From a virus, in the IMG/VR virus record IMGVR_UViG_3300035698_004085, positions 1 to 64,000 of that record: 64,000 nucleotides of DNA. One strand, given 5' to 3'. The position numbers were made by a program, and so were the translations under genes. This document shows, piece by piece, positions 17,669 to 25,532 of the stretch; positions within the stretch are counted from its first letter, which is position 1; every line of letters begins with the position of its first letter. The notes below the pieces were generated by a model. That model saw nothing but the letters and a program-made list of their open reading frames with translations, was not told the DNA's origin and ran no database searches.

Positions 17669-17839
17669 TTGGCAGAAGTTATTGAAATAACTTTAGATGA
17701 TGACCGAAAGGTTGGCAACAGGGTATTTGCCAACATGGTCGATCCTATTAATCTTTCAATATTGATTGCCAGGGTTAATGACATAAAAGAGAAAAGAACT
17801 ATAGAAGAACTCGTAGAAGAGTTTTTGGCGGGTAGATAA
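17669..17839 (+). CDS. Small protein, 56 residues, TTG start
   Basis: TTG at 17669 lies three bases after the previous stop; the frame runs to TAA at 17837-17839. The product starts MAEVIEITLDDDRKVGNR and ends EELVEEFLAGR, with balanced charge and a hydrophobic core typical of a real small protein. A GGAGG at 17651-17655 is slightly far for ribosome binding. It fills an otherwise empty 190-base gap. Function unknown. Confidence 0.5.
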   Translation: MAEVIEITLDDDRKVGNRVFANMVDPINLSILIARVNDIKEKRTIEELVEEFLAGR

Positions 17840-17852
17840 AAATGGATGTGCT

Positions 17853-18335
17853 GTGTTAATGGGTATTAAGGATGGTGGGTTAAAGAGATTGGCAATTTTT
17901 TTGCAGTCTAACGAGTCCATTTTAAATACTTCTGGTACTCTTAAGGAAATGGCGAGGTTAGAGATTGATTTATCTGTTTATTGGCGTATTCAGCCAGAAG
18001 GAGCAGATCTTGAGCATTTGTCAATGGACTATTCTGGGGGTGACCTTATAGAAGGGGTATGGGCGTTTGAGTCTTTATGGGGGTTGATTAGTGATCTTAT
18101 AGAAGACGATAGCTATGTTGACCAAGTAGCCAATGACGGGTCACCTCCTGAAATAGTGGCTATTGAGTCAGATAGCGTGGAAGATGGTTCGGATAATTCT
18201 GTGATAATAACGGGCGGCACCGTATCTAACAGGTTTGACGCAGTTTTAGTTTTAGGGGAATTAAGAAAGTTTCAGGATGAAGATGGAGTTGTTGATGAAG
18301 AGGCTTTATATCAGTTTTTGTTTGAGGGCGGGTAG
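17853..18335 (+). CDS. Hypothetical acidic protein
   Basis: 160 residues from GTG 17853; ATG 17859 is an equally possible start. Acidic, with helical N-terminal half (LKRLAIFLQSNESILN) and a beta-rich end. No family recognised. It sits between two neck-region genes and is probably co-transcribed with them; a tail-completion or connector role is possible by position only. Confidence 0.5.
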   Translation: MLMGIKDGGLKRLAIFLQSNESILNTSGTLKEMARLEIDLSVYWRIQPEGADLEHLSMDYSGGDLIEGVWAFESLWGLISDLIEDDSYVDQVANDGSPPEIVAIESDSVEDGSDNSVIITGGTVSNRFDAVLVLGELRKFQDEDGVVDEEALYQFLFEGG

Positions 18336-18340
18336 ATAAG

Positions 18341-19381
18341 ATGACTGGATGCATTTTAGATAATAGAGATGGGTGCAAAGGTCTTGGAGGATCTGCTGTA
18401 GGCTATTGGGGAAGGGATATTTATAAAAGGATTGGTCAAGAGCAAGAGTATGCTAGACAACGTGTTTTACTTCAAGATCAAATAAATGCTGGTGGAATTA
18501 GGGCTGATTTATGGGTGGGCGTAACGTCTGGCGAGAAGTGTGCATGCTATAAAGAGAGTAATCAACAAGCTGATAGAAAATGCAAGTCTTGTTATGGAGT
18601 GAGAGACGGATATGTTCCTGGGTATAAGAAGTTTGGATTTGAGACTTTATATATGACTAGTGTGGATGCTGATGTTACTTTAACAAATGTAGAGATAACA
18701 ACAGTGTTTAAATCTTCGAAAGTGCAGTTATCGAGTACTGCGACTTCAGGCACTATAGAATCTGGAGATAAGTCTTTTACGAGATCTGCTATTGGCTCTA
18801 CTTGGGAATATGAGGAAGTGTCATTTGTTAGGCTTGAGGAGTCTTCTGAGGTTACGGTTGAGTATTCAATAGATTCTGGAAGCACTTGGTCAGCGATTGC
18901 TCAATTGGTTACAGCTAATCCGTCATCGGGCGTTATAAGGTTTAGAGCAACTTTGACCAGAGACACTACAAGCATCATTAGTCCGCTGTTTGAGGTTGTT
19001 AGGGCGAGGTACTCAACGATTGATTTAGGAGGGCTTAGAGGCGACGGTAGCTACTCTACGGGACCTTGGATTAGGATCATGAGTAGCAAGCCTAGTAGGT
19101 CTTATACAAAGAGTCAATACGGTGATGCTCCTTCAGCGCATTCAATGAATTTTTGGATGAGTGGCTTATCAATGTTTGATAGCTCTATTGAGGTTGGAAG
19201 TCCTGAAGAGCTTTTAGAGGGTCCAGATGTTGTTATTAAGTTGTTAGATGGTGCTTTGCAAGGTAAGAGATACGTATTGTCGGACTGGGCAGCATCAGAT
19301 CCAGGTGGTTATGTTCTAATAACTCAATCGTTTAATTTACGTACAGAGGACCCAGCGGCACCTCGTTCTCTAATATTTTAA
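18341..19381 (+). CDS. Neck/tail structural protein with zinc-ribbon-like Cys cluster
   Basis: 346 residues. Residues 67-84 hold Cys67, Cys69, Cys81 and Cys84 (CAC then CKSC), a layout suited to one metal ion. The middle (about 110-225) is beta-rich and includes YSIDSGSTWSAI, like a small Ig/carbohydrate-type domain, and the C-terminal third (SMNFWMSGLSMF, GKRYVLSDWAA) resembles virion connector proteins. It overlaps nothing and begins five bases after the previous stop. The function is inferred from position only. Confidence 0.5.
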   Translation: MTGCILDNRDGCKGLGGSAVGYWGRDIYKRIGQEQEYARQRVLLQDQINAGGIRADLWVGVTSGEKCACYKESNQQADRKCKSCYGVRDGYVPGYKKFGFETLYMTSVDADVTLTNVEITTVFKSSKVQLSSTATSGTIESGDKSFTRSAIGSTWEYEEVSFVRLEESSEVTVEYSIDSGSTWSAIAQLVTANPSSGVIRFRATLTRDTTSIISPLFEVVRARYSTIDLGGLRGDGSYSTGPWIRIMSSKPSRSYTKSQYGDAPSAHSMNFWMSGLSMFDSSIEVGSPEELLEGPDVVIKLLDGALQGKRYVLSDWAASDPGGYVLITQSFNLRTEDPAAPRSLIF

Positions 19382-19389
19382 GGTAGAAA

Positions 19390-20562
19390 ATGTCAGCAGT
19401 AGAAGACAGTTCAGAGAGAGGTTATGTAGCGACTGAGCCTTTTGACTCTAATGACCCTCCAAGGTTTGGTAGGTTAACGGAGACGGCTAAGGACGCTATT
19501 GCTTCAGAGTTGCAACAGTTTTTTAATTATAAGACATCTGACGCTACTTCCAAGATTACTGAGCTTCCTAATATTATGAAGTATTCGTTTAGCACAAATA
19601 CGAATGACCAGAGCTTAGAGACAACTGTAAACCTCATCATGGCTTACGCGGACACAGTAGACCGGTTCCCGATGGTTTCGATAACTTCGGCAAATCTTCG
19701 TGAGAAGAAGATGAATCTTGGTTCTAACTTTGTTGCCCAGGTTCAATATCTTCCTTCAATAACAGGAACTGAAAATGGCACTTATAATTTTAGTTATGAT
19801 GTTGATGAGGAAGATCCCCTGTATTTAGAGATAACGACTTGGCCAAAAGGGACTGAAGCTTTGGCCAAGGTTTCTACAATAACGTTTGCTTCTTCTATAT
19901 TTAGTGACATAAGCAATATAACTGCTGTAGATATTGCAAGGGTTGTTAATAAGACGCAGGCGTTGTATTATAATTGTTCAGCTACGACTATTGGATGTTT
20001 AATGATTGAGGCTGGCGGAATTGCTGCTAAGCCTGACACAAATTATATTGAGGTAACGGATGGGTCTGCTGCGGTTTTGTCTCAATTAGGATTTGCTGTA
20101 GGAGATTCTAGTTCGTTTGCAGACACTGAGAATCCTCCTCGAAATCGTTATGGCGTAGCTGCGGATATGACGATTAATGTGGATGTTGTGAGTGACGATA
20201 TAAATACTAGGACAGAGCTTCAAGATCTTGTTTTCGACTTTTTTGCATTTTATTTAGAGAAGAGAAGATTTCAGTTGTTTGGTCAGAGTTATTTTGAGAG
20301 AGGATTAGATCCGGAGCAGTGGTTTCATGTTAGTATAAATAATCAGTTTTCGTGGTCTTCTGAGGTTACGACTCCTAGAACAGGTTCTGCCAATTATGAT
20401 CAAATTTATGCTGTTAGGGGATCAATTCCAATTTTTATAGAAGATTTCCTTGATAGAAGACTTACTGGTACGTTCTTAGACGGCGATGATGTTTCATTGG
20501 ATGGAAATATGAATCCAGACGGATTAGTTCCTGATGGGGATTATCCTGGGGATATTGATTAA
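19390..20562 (+). CDS. Hypothetical virion protein before sheath
   Basis: 390 residues. Helical start (TAKDAIASELQQFFNY), central beta-rich region, and a block with FAFYLEKRRFQLFGQSYFERG followed by WFHVSINNQFSW. The end is an acidic Asp/Gly-rich tail. Position just before the sheath gene suits a tail-terminator or neck protein that caps tube and sheath. No named family recognised. Confidence 0.5.
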   Translation: MSAVEDSSERGYVATEPFDSNDPPRFGRLTETAKDAIASELQQFFNYKTSDATSKITELPNIMKYSFSTNTNDQSLETTVNLIMAYADTVDRFPMVSITSANLREKKMNLGSNFVAQVQYLPSITGTENGTYNFSYDVDEEDPLYLEITTWPKGTEALAKVSTITFASSIFSDISNITAVDIARVVNKTQALYYNCSATTIGCLMIEAGGIAAKPDTNYIEVTDGSAAVLSQLGFAVGDSSSFADTENPPRNRYGVAADMTINVDVVSDDINTRTELQDLVFDFFAFYLEKRRFQLFGQSYFERGLDPEQWFHVSINNQFSWSSEVTTPRTGSANYDQIYAVRGSIPIFIEDFLDRRLTGTFLDGDDVSLDGNMNPDGLVPDGDYPGDID

Positions 20563-20603
20563 GGTTATGTCTAATGGCGTTTCAGGTTTGGTTCTTTAAA
20601 TTT

Positions 20604-20625
20604 CCTACTCATTTTAGTCTATAAT
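20604..20625 (+). promoter_or_regulatory. Late-type promoter candidate P4 for sheath
   Basis: TTTAAA, three bases, CCTACT (20604-20609), 10 bases, TATAAT (20620-20625), 39 bases before the sheath start. Confidence 0.6.
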
Positions 20626-20664
20626 ATAAATTAGTTATTCTGAATCTTAACGAAGGAGAGTATA

Positions 20665-23154
20665 ATGCCTCTTGGAATTACTGAATATGTGCCACCGGGC
20701 ACCTACGTTAAACAAAATTTACAGCCGGGTTCAGTTTCTGTCTCTTCAGAACGTATTTTAGGCATTGTTGCAACTGCTCCAAGATCTCGTAGGTCTTCAG
20801 ACGAGGCGGTTACTCGTGGTAAAATATATGATGAGACGCTTACCCTAGCTGTTTCTACTCCTTATATTGCTACATTATCTGTTCCTAGTAATAGGGATCG
20901 TAATAGTGCAATTCTTTATCGTAATGATAATGCAATGGCTCTTGGAAATTGGAGTTTTAATTCTGCTGCTTTGATTGGTGATGCTTGGGCTGGAGCGGAT
21001 ATTGATGTTTCTTCAGGTACGGGAACCGCTCAATACCTTACTGTTTCTTTGGACGGTATTGTTCCTGTAACTATTGACTTGGATGCTGCGGTAACTGCGG
21101 TTGGTGGTACTACTAATGCGGCGACTGGTTTAATTATTGCTGCAGCTATCAACTATGACTTAGGAGATGCTGCTGGCGATCATTATGCTACTTACGGAGC
21201 TGCTTATGCGGCTGTAGCTTCTAGTGCCGTTCCGCTTACTCCAACTATTACGATTACTTCTCCTTTGACGACTTCTGCTTCTGACGTTAAAGTATTCCTC
21301 TCTGAATTGACTGCCAAGGACGGGGCTTCGGAGGTATCTAATACTGGGTGGGCACCTACTGCTGGCGTAGGAGTTCAGGCTGATACTATAGTGACTGTTG
21401 TGGATGCTTATTACGGCTCTACTGATACTTACACTATTGAGTACGTTTCAATCGAAAATATGGTTGATGCTCTTCTTTTGGCTGACTCAACTGATCCTCT
21501 TATCAGCTTAATTAGGGCTGGTTCTTTCCCCGGCTCAGAGTCTTATCTTCTGAATACCGATTTTGAGAAGACTAGTAATACTGTTGATTGGGCTACTTCT
21601 TCTTGGGCGCAAGCGATTGTTACGAGCGTTGATGGAACGTTTGCAATTGTTGTTTCTGTTAATGACGAAGTTAGATTAGGCATTAATGGCTTAGACCCAA
21701 TTACTGTTTCAATAGCTGCAAGTGCAACTCAATCTGCTGCTGTTATTGCTGCGGCTATTAATGCAGCTTTAGCTGCGAGTGTTCTTTACGGTCCTGCTTA
21801 TGCTCATGTTGCTACTGTTGATGGGTTGACTGTTGTGCTAACTGCTCCAAGTGCTTTTGCTAATTATCCTACTGCAAGGGGTTATTCAAGCACTGTTGAG
21901 CTGTTTACTTCTACTGATACTGCGGTTACTACTATTTTTGGTATTGCTTCTGGATCACTTCCTTATGAAGCGCGTGGTACTGGCGAGCGTCCTGCCTTTG
22001 GATCTGTGTATTACTCTACTTATGATTATACTAGACCAGATGCTGATTATCTATTGCCTACTAGGGTTTATACTTTGGAGCAATTGTCTGACTTTACTTC
22101 ACCTCCTACTATTGAGAATTATACGGTGAATCGTCTTTACATTGCTGGTGACATTGCTTTCGAGAATGGTGCTCCTTCTCTCTGGGTAGTTCCGATTGAT
22201 GACTCTACTGTTTCTGGCACGCCTACTCCAACTCAGGTTAACTCTGCGATTGATGTTTGTGAAGAGAAGTCTGGTATTACCGATATAGTGGTTATTGACA
22301 CTGCAGTTGCTCAGCATGTTCACCTAATGAATCACGTAGCTAATATGAGTTCTCTAATTAATAAGAAGTATCGGCGCGGTTGGTTTGGAATGGCTCGAAG
22401 CACTTCAGTTGGAGATCCTGATACGCCTGATACGTTTGTTTACCGGTCACAGAGGACTCTCCAGCCTGGGAATACTTCTCCAGGGCGTGGACGGCTAATC
22501 CTTTGTGCTCCTTCTGAGGCTTCTAGGGTTCTTACTTTGGATGATAAGTCTGAAGTAACCTTAGAGCTAGACGGTTCTTATATTGCGGTTGCTGACGCTT
22601 CTGTGATGACCGCTTTACCAAGTCCGTCTGACGCACTGTTGGGTAAGCAAATTGTAGGATTCTTAACCGATGATACTTTTGAGACTTACCTAACGGGTGA
22701 GAATAAGACTCTTGCCTCAAACGGCGTTAATGTAAATACGTTGGATGCTGGTTTGATTAAGATGACTGATCCTCTGACTACTGAGTCTGCTGGTTCAGTT
22801 GAGTTCCAAGAGCCTTCTTCATCTGCTCAAAAAGATGTTGTTACTCGTTCAATCGAGACTTTGGTTGATGGAAATCTTAAGGGTATTGTTCCTGACGACT
22901 TGGCTGACTTCATTGTTGATATTAAAACTTGGGTATCCTTGGGTATTAAAGCTAATATTAACTCTGGCGTTATTGCTCCATATAGAACTTCTACGGGCGC
23001 ATCTAGAGATATTAATCTAATGACTGACATAGATGCTTATCAGGATGAGGATGACCCTCGGTCATTCGTGTTCAAATATTGGTACAACCTGAAATACGTA
23101 GCTAAGAGATTCTTTGGTGAATACAGTGTGGATAATCCGTTCTTCGCGGGTTAA
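20665..23154 (+). CDS. Contractile tail sheath protein
   Basis: 829 residues. The start (ITEYVPPGTYVKQ) has the PG-[T/V]-Y motif common at sheath N-termini, and the C-terminal block (FKYWYNLKYVAKRFFGEYSVD) is the conserved sheath end that links subunits. Residues about 100-250 and 310-430 are two copies of an inserted beta-rich module sharing AAIN...YG.AYA.VA with a baseplate protein at 38873. The sheath contracts to drive the tube through the envelope, so this defines the phage as a myovirus. AAGGAG precedes the ATG. The tube genes follow. Confidence 0.85.
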   Translation: MPLGITEYVPPGTYVKQNLQPGSVSVSSERILGIVATAPRSRRSSDEAVTRGKIYDETLTLAVSTPYIATLSVPSNRDRNSAILYRNDNAMALGNWSFNSAALIGDAWAGADIDVSSGTGTAQYLTVSLDGIVPVTIDLDAAVTAVGGTTNAATGLIIAAAINYDLGDAAGDHYATYGAAYAAVASSAVPLTPTITITSPLTTSASDVKVFLSELTAKDGASEVSNTGWAPTAGVGVQADTIVTVVDAYYGSTDTYTIEYVSIENMVDALLLADSTDPLISLIRAGSFPGSESYLLNTDFEKTSNTVDWATSSWAQAIVTSVDGTFAIVVSVNDEVRLGINGLDPITVSIAASATQSAAVIAAAINAALAASVLYGPAYAHVATVDGLTVVLTAPSAFANYPTARGYSSTVELFTSTDTAVTTIFGIASGSLPYEARGTGERPAFGSVYYSTYDYTRPDADYLLPTRVYTLEQLSDFTSPPTIENYTVNRLYIAGDIAFENGAPSLWVVPIDDSTVSGTPTPTQVNSAIDVCEEKSGITDIVVIDTAVAQHVHLMNHVANMSSLINKKYRRGWFGMARSTSVGDPDTPDTFVYRSQRTLQPGNTSPGRGRLILCAPSEASRVLTLDDKSEVTLELDGSYIAVADASVMTALPSPSDALLGKQIVGFLTDDTFETYLTGENKTLASNGVNVNTLDAGLIKMTDPLTTESAGSVEFQEPSSSAQKDVVTRSIETLVDGNLKGIVPDDLADFIVDIKTWVSLGIKANINSGVIAPYRTSTGASRDINLMTDIDAYQDEDDPRSFVFKYWYNLKYVAKRFFGEYSVDNPFFAG

Positions 23155-23175
23155 TTCACAGTTAAGGAGAACTAA

Positions 23176-23625
23176 ATGACTGTTCCTAATACTTCAACCC
23201 GGATGGACCATGCGATCTCTATTAGGGTTGATGGTACCACTATTGGTCAGATACAAGACTGGACTCCGCAGCAGAACCGTACTGTTACGCCTGTTTACGA
23301 GTTAAAGTCAGCCACTTCAGGAGAGCCTATTGAGAATGCTCCTGGAAATCTTGGTGGGCTAACTATCGGTATTACTCGATATGACCTATACAATAAAAAG
23401 ATGGAGCAGGTTTGGGGATCTAGCTTTACTATGCAGATGCTAAGTGATCAAACTTCTGCTCTTCAAATTCAAGAGAAGTGGTCTAATCCTACGGGAACCG
23501 CTGAGACTTGGGTTTATACAGGTTGTTGGTTTACTTCATTGGGTAGAAATCATTCGGCTAATGGAGATCGTATTACTAAGGTTAATGCTTCTCTTATGTA
23601 TGTCAAGAAGTATCAAGTAACTTAG
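23176..23625 (+). CDS. Tail tube protein 1
   Basis: 149 residues directly after the sheath. The product has the tube-protein layout: RMDHAISIRVDG, a beta-barrel core with GLTIGITRYDLY, and a closing segment GDRITKVNASLMYVKKY. It is clearly paralogous to the next gene (many identical stretches including YTGCWFTS and HSANGDRITKVNASLMY). Hexamers of such proteins stack to form the inner tube. AAGGAG lies before the ATG. Confidence 0.75.
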   Translation: MTVPNTSTRMDHAISIRVDGTTIGQIQDWTPQQNRTVTPVYELKSATSGEPIENAPGNLGGLTIGITRYDLYNKKMEQVWGSSFTMQMLSDQTSALQIQEKWSNPTGTAETWVYTGCWFTSLGRNHSANGDRITKVNASLMYVKKYQVT

Positions 23626-23653
23626 CATTTATCGGTTTTAAAAAGGATTATTA

Positions 23654-24244
23654 ATGGGCGTTCAGTCTGACTTTAAAAAAGCATATAATGAAGTTTTTGA
23701 CTGGACTCTTCCTAATAATAAGTATAAGGGTCCTGAGACTTCGGTTAGAATGGACCATGCTGTGTCTATTCGGTCTTCAGGTGCTACTATTGGAATGATT
23801 CAGGAGTGGTCACCTCAACAAAGTAGAAACGTTACTCCTATTTATGAGATTAACGCAGCTGCTTTAGGCAAACCTTCTGAGAGTATTCCTTCTATTTTAA
23901 CTGGTTTATCCATTAGTATTTCTAGATATGACTTATACGCTTCTAGGATGGAGAATGTTTGGGGAGCTGGATTAACGGTACAAGTGCTTACTGACCAGAC
24001 TAACCCATTTACTATTAATGAGCGCTGGGATAATCCGAATGGTTCAGTTGAGATGTGGACTTATACAGGTTGCTGGTTTACTTCTGTAGGTCGAACGCAT
24101 AGTGCTAATGGAGATCGTATTACAAAGGTTAATGCGAGTTTAATGTATACGGATAAGCACCAGATTTCTAGCAGTAAGATTGCTAGTCAAGAGCAGGCTG
24201 CGTGGGCAGCTAATAAGATTACTAATGAGGTTGCTAGCTGGTAA
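23654..24244 (+). CDS. Tail tube protein 2, extended paralogue
   Basis: 196 residues. The core matches tube protein 1, but there is an extra N-terminal segment of about 30 residues (FKKAYNEVFDWTLPNNKY) and a C-terminal helix of about 25 residues (EQAAWAANKITNEVASW). The extra parts could mark a specialised ring at the tube end or a baseplate-proximal or terminator-proximal layer. Tandem duplication is the simplest origin. Confidence 0.7.
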   Translation: MGVQSDFKKAYNEVFDWTLPNNKYKGPETSVRMDHAVSIRSSGATIGMIQEWSPQQSRNVTPIYEINAAALGKPSESIPSILTGLSISISRYDLYASRMENVWGAGLTVQVLTDQTNPFTINERWDNPNGSVEMWTYTGCWFTSVGRTHSANGDRITKVNASLMYTDKHQISSSKIASQEQAAWAANKITNEVASW

Positions 24245-24357
24245 TTGCTTTTTAGTTATATTTAGTAAGTTATAGTATATGGTAACCCCGCTACGGTGGG
24301 AGAGATAAAAACATAGACCCCTTTTATTATTTTTATAAAGGGAGAAAGGACATTATT

Positions 24358-24846
24358 GTGTCTAAGGAAACTAAATTCGATATTTTAGCAGATCTCCAAA
24401 CAGAGTTAAGTGGTCAATTTCTTCAAGATGATTTTGAAGTTCAAGGACGGACTTTTACTATGCGTCTTCTGAATGAGGAGGAAAATGCGTGGACTTATAG
24501 CGGTTTGCTTGCTGGAGGAGACAGCACAATCTCTTTAGCAATGTCTGCCCGTATTGCAAACTTGGCAATCGGCATTCGATCTATTAATGATGCGACTATT
24601 GGTGAGATGTTTGAATCCAAGTTTAATGATCTTCCTGAGTCTGAGCAGAGAGAACTAGCTGCAAATAAGCCTATTCACTTTGCTTATGCTGGGCTATTTT
24701 TAAGATGGCTTGCAGTGCAGCCTCCTGAGTTTATCACTGAGTTGGTTGATAAATGGCAGGAATTGGAATCACGTAAAAAAGACGCAATGGGTGAAATAAA
24801 AAACTCATCAGGGGAGAGTTCGGACTCGGAAGAGAAGAAGAGCTAG
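24358..24846 (+). CDS. Tail assembly chaperone, short form (lambda G-like)
   Basis: 162 residues from GTG 24358, with AAGGA seven bases upstream. Helical and acidic, with FEVQGRTFTMRLLNEEE at the start. It lies between tail tube and tape measure genes, the place of the lambda G/GT pair. At 24798-24804 the sequence A AAA AAC is in the correct frame for a -1 shift; most ribosomes would stop at TAG 24844-24846, giving this short form. The chaperone coats the tape measure during tail assembly. The leader at 24245-24357 holds two small hairpins (24286-24302 and 24319-24342), otherwise nothing. Confidence 0.75.
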   Translation: MSKETKFDILADLQTELSGQFLQDDFEVQGRTFTMRLLNEEENAWTYSGLLAGGDSTISLAMSARIANLAIGIRSINDATIGEMFESKFNDLPESEQRELAANKPIHFAYAGLFLRWLAVQPPEFITELVDKWQELESRKKDAMGEIKNSSGESSDSEEKKS

Positions 24847-24861
24847 ATAAAGCTCTCCCCT
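24798..24861 (+). promoter_or_regulatory. Programmed -1 ribosomal frameshift signal
   Basis: Slippery heptamer A AAA AAC at 24798-24804 (zero frame ends in AAA AAC), a six-base spacer, then an 8-bp perfect stem GGGGAGAG (24811-24818) with CTCTCCCC (24853-24860), extendable to about 11 bp with one G-U pair. The zero-frame stop at 24844-24846 lies in the loop. These are the three standard parts of a bacterial -1 frameshift site. Confidence 0.85.
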
Positions 24862-25532
24862 TTTGGCGATCTATTGCGTCAAAGCTGAGGATTAAGTCTG
24901 AGGTTTTGGCTAAGAAGAATGTGTTGATGAGTGACCCGTCTGTACAGTTAATGACGGATACTCAATGGCTCTTTGAATTAGAAAGTTTGTCTTTGCAGAC
25001 TGAGCGTAAGTATGAAGAGATTGGATCTTTTACTAAGTTAGTTCAGGATGGGTTGATTAACTTATTGGGTCTTAACCTTATGCCGGTACCTGAGGTTATC
25101 CCTGAGGAAGAAGGCGGTGGGTTGGACGAAGAGGGTGAGCCAATAACTAGGTTACGAAGAGCTGAAGAGGGTGAGATAGTACCTCTTGCGATGTTGATAG
25201 GCAGTCCTGAGGTTATATCAGAGGTGGTTAAGCAGAATCAGGAACTGTATAGTCAATTGGAGTTAGACGAGAAGGAGGAGCAAGGAGAGATCGTTCATAG
25301 GACGCCTGAAGAACTTGATGAGTTTTTTGAGGATGATATTGAGTTTCCTGATAATCCTGAAGACTTTAGAAAGAGTCTTATTTGGAATTCTGAGGAGACG
25401 CAGAATACTCTTAAACATCTTGTTAAGCCTCTGGAGAAAGAGCCTTTGGAGAAAGAGCCTGAAGAGGGTGCTGTTGTTCTTCAAAGCCCTAGAAAGCGTT
25501 CACGAGTGACGATAGATCATGCCAGCCGATAA
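24804..25532 (+). CDS. Tail assembly chaperone, frameshift extension (lambda T-like)
   Basis: The -1 frame is open from 24795 to 25532. After slippage at 24804 it encodes 242 residues, so the fused protein would be about 391 residues (149 + 242). The junction-proximal peptide ELDKALPFWRSIASKLRIKS is plausible coding sequence lying upstream of any good start codon, which supports fusion instead of a separate gene; the TTG at 24906 has no good Shine-Dalgarno sequence. The C-terminal part is acidic with repeated EKEPLEKEP. It overlaps the tape measure start by 14 bases. In the lambda model, T domains contact the tape measure. Confidence 0.75.
   Translation, partial: LIRGEFGLGREEELDKALPFWRSIASKLRIKSEVLAKKNVLMSDPSVQLMTDTQWLFELESLSLQTERKYEEIGSFTKLVQDGLINLLGLNLMPVPEVIPEEEGGGLDEEGEPITRLRRAEEGEIVPLAMLIGSPEVISEVVKQNQELYSQLELDEKEEQGEIVHRTPEELDEFFEDDIEFPDNPEDFRKSLIWNSEETQNTLKHLVKPLEKEPLEKEPEEGAVVLQSPRKRSRVTIDHASR

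Noticed and set aside
24319-24342. Terminator before the tail chaperone gene
   Set aside because: A stem of about six pairs forms but no T-run follows it; more likely leader structure.
24906-25532. Independent gene starting at TTG 24906
   Set aside because: The frame is open and protein-like well upstream, and the -1 frameshift signal explains its expression better.
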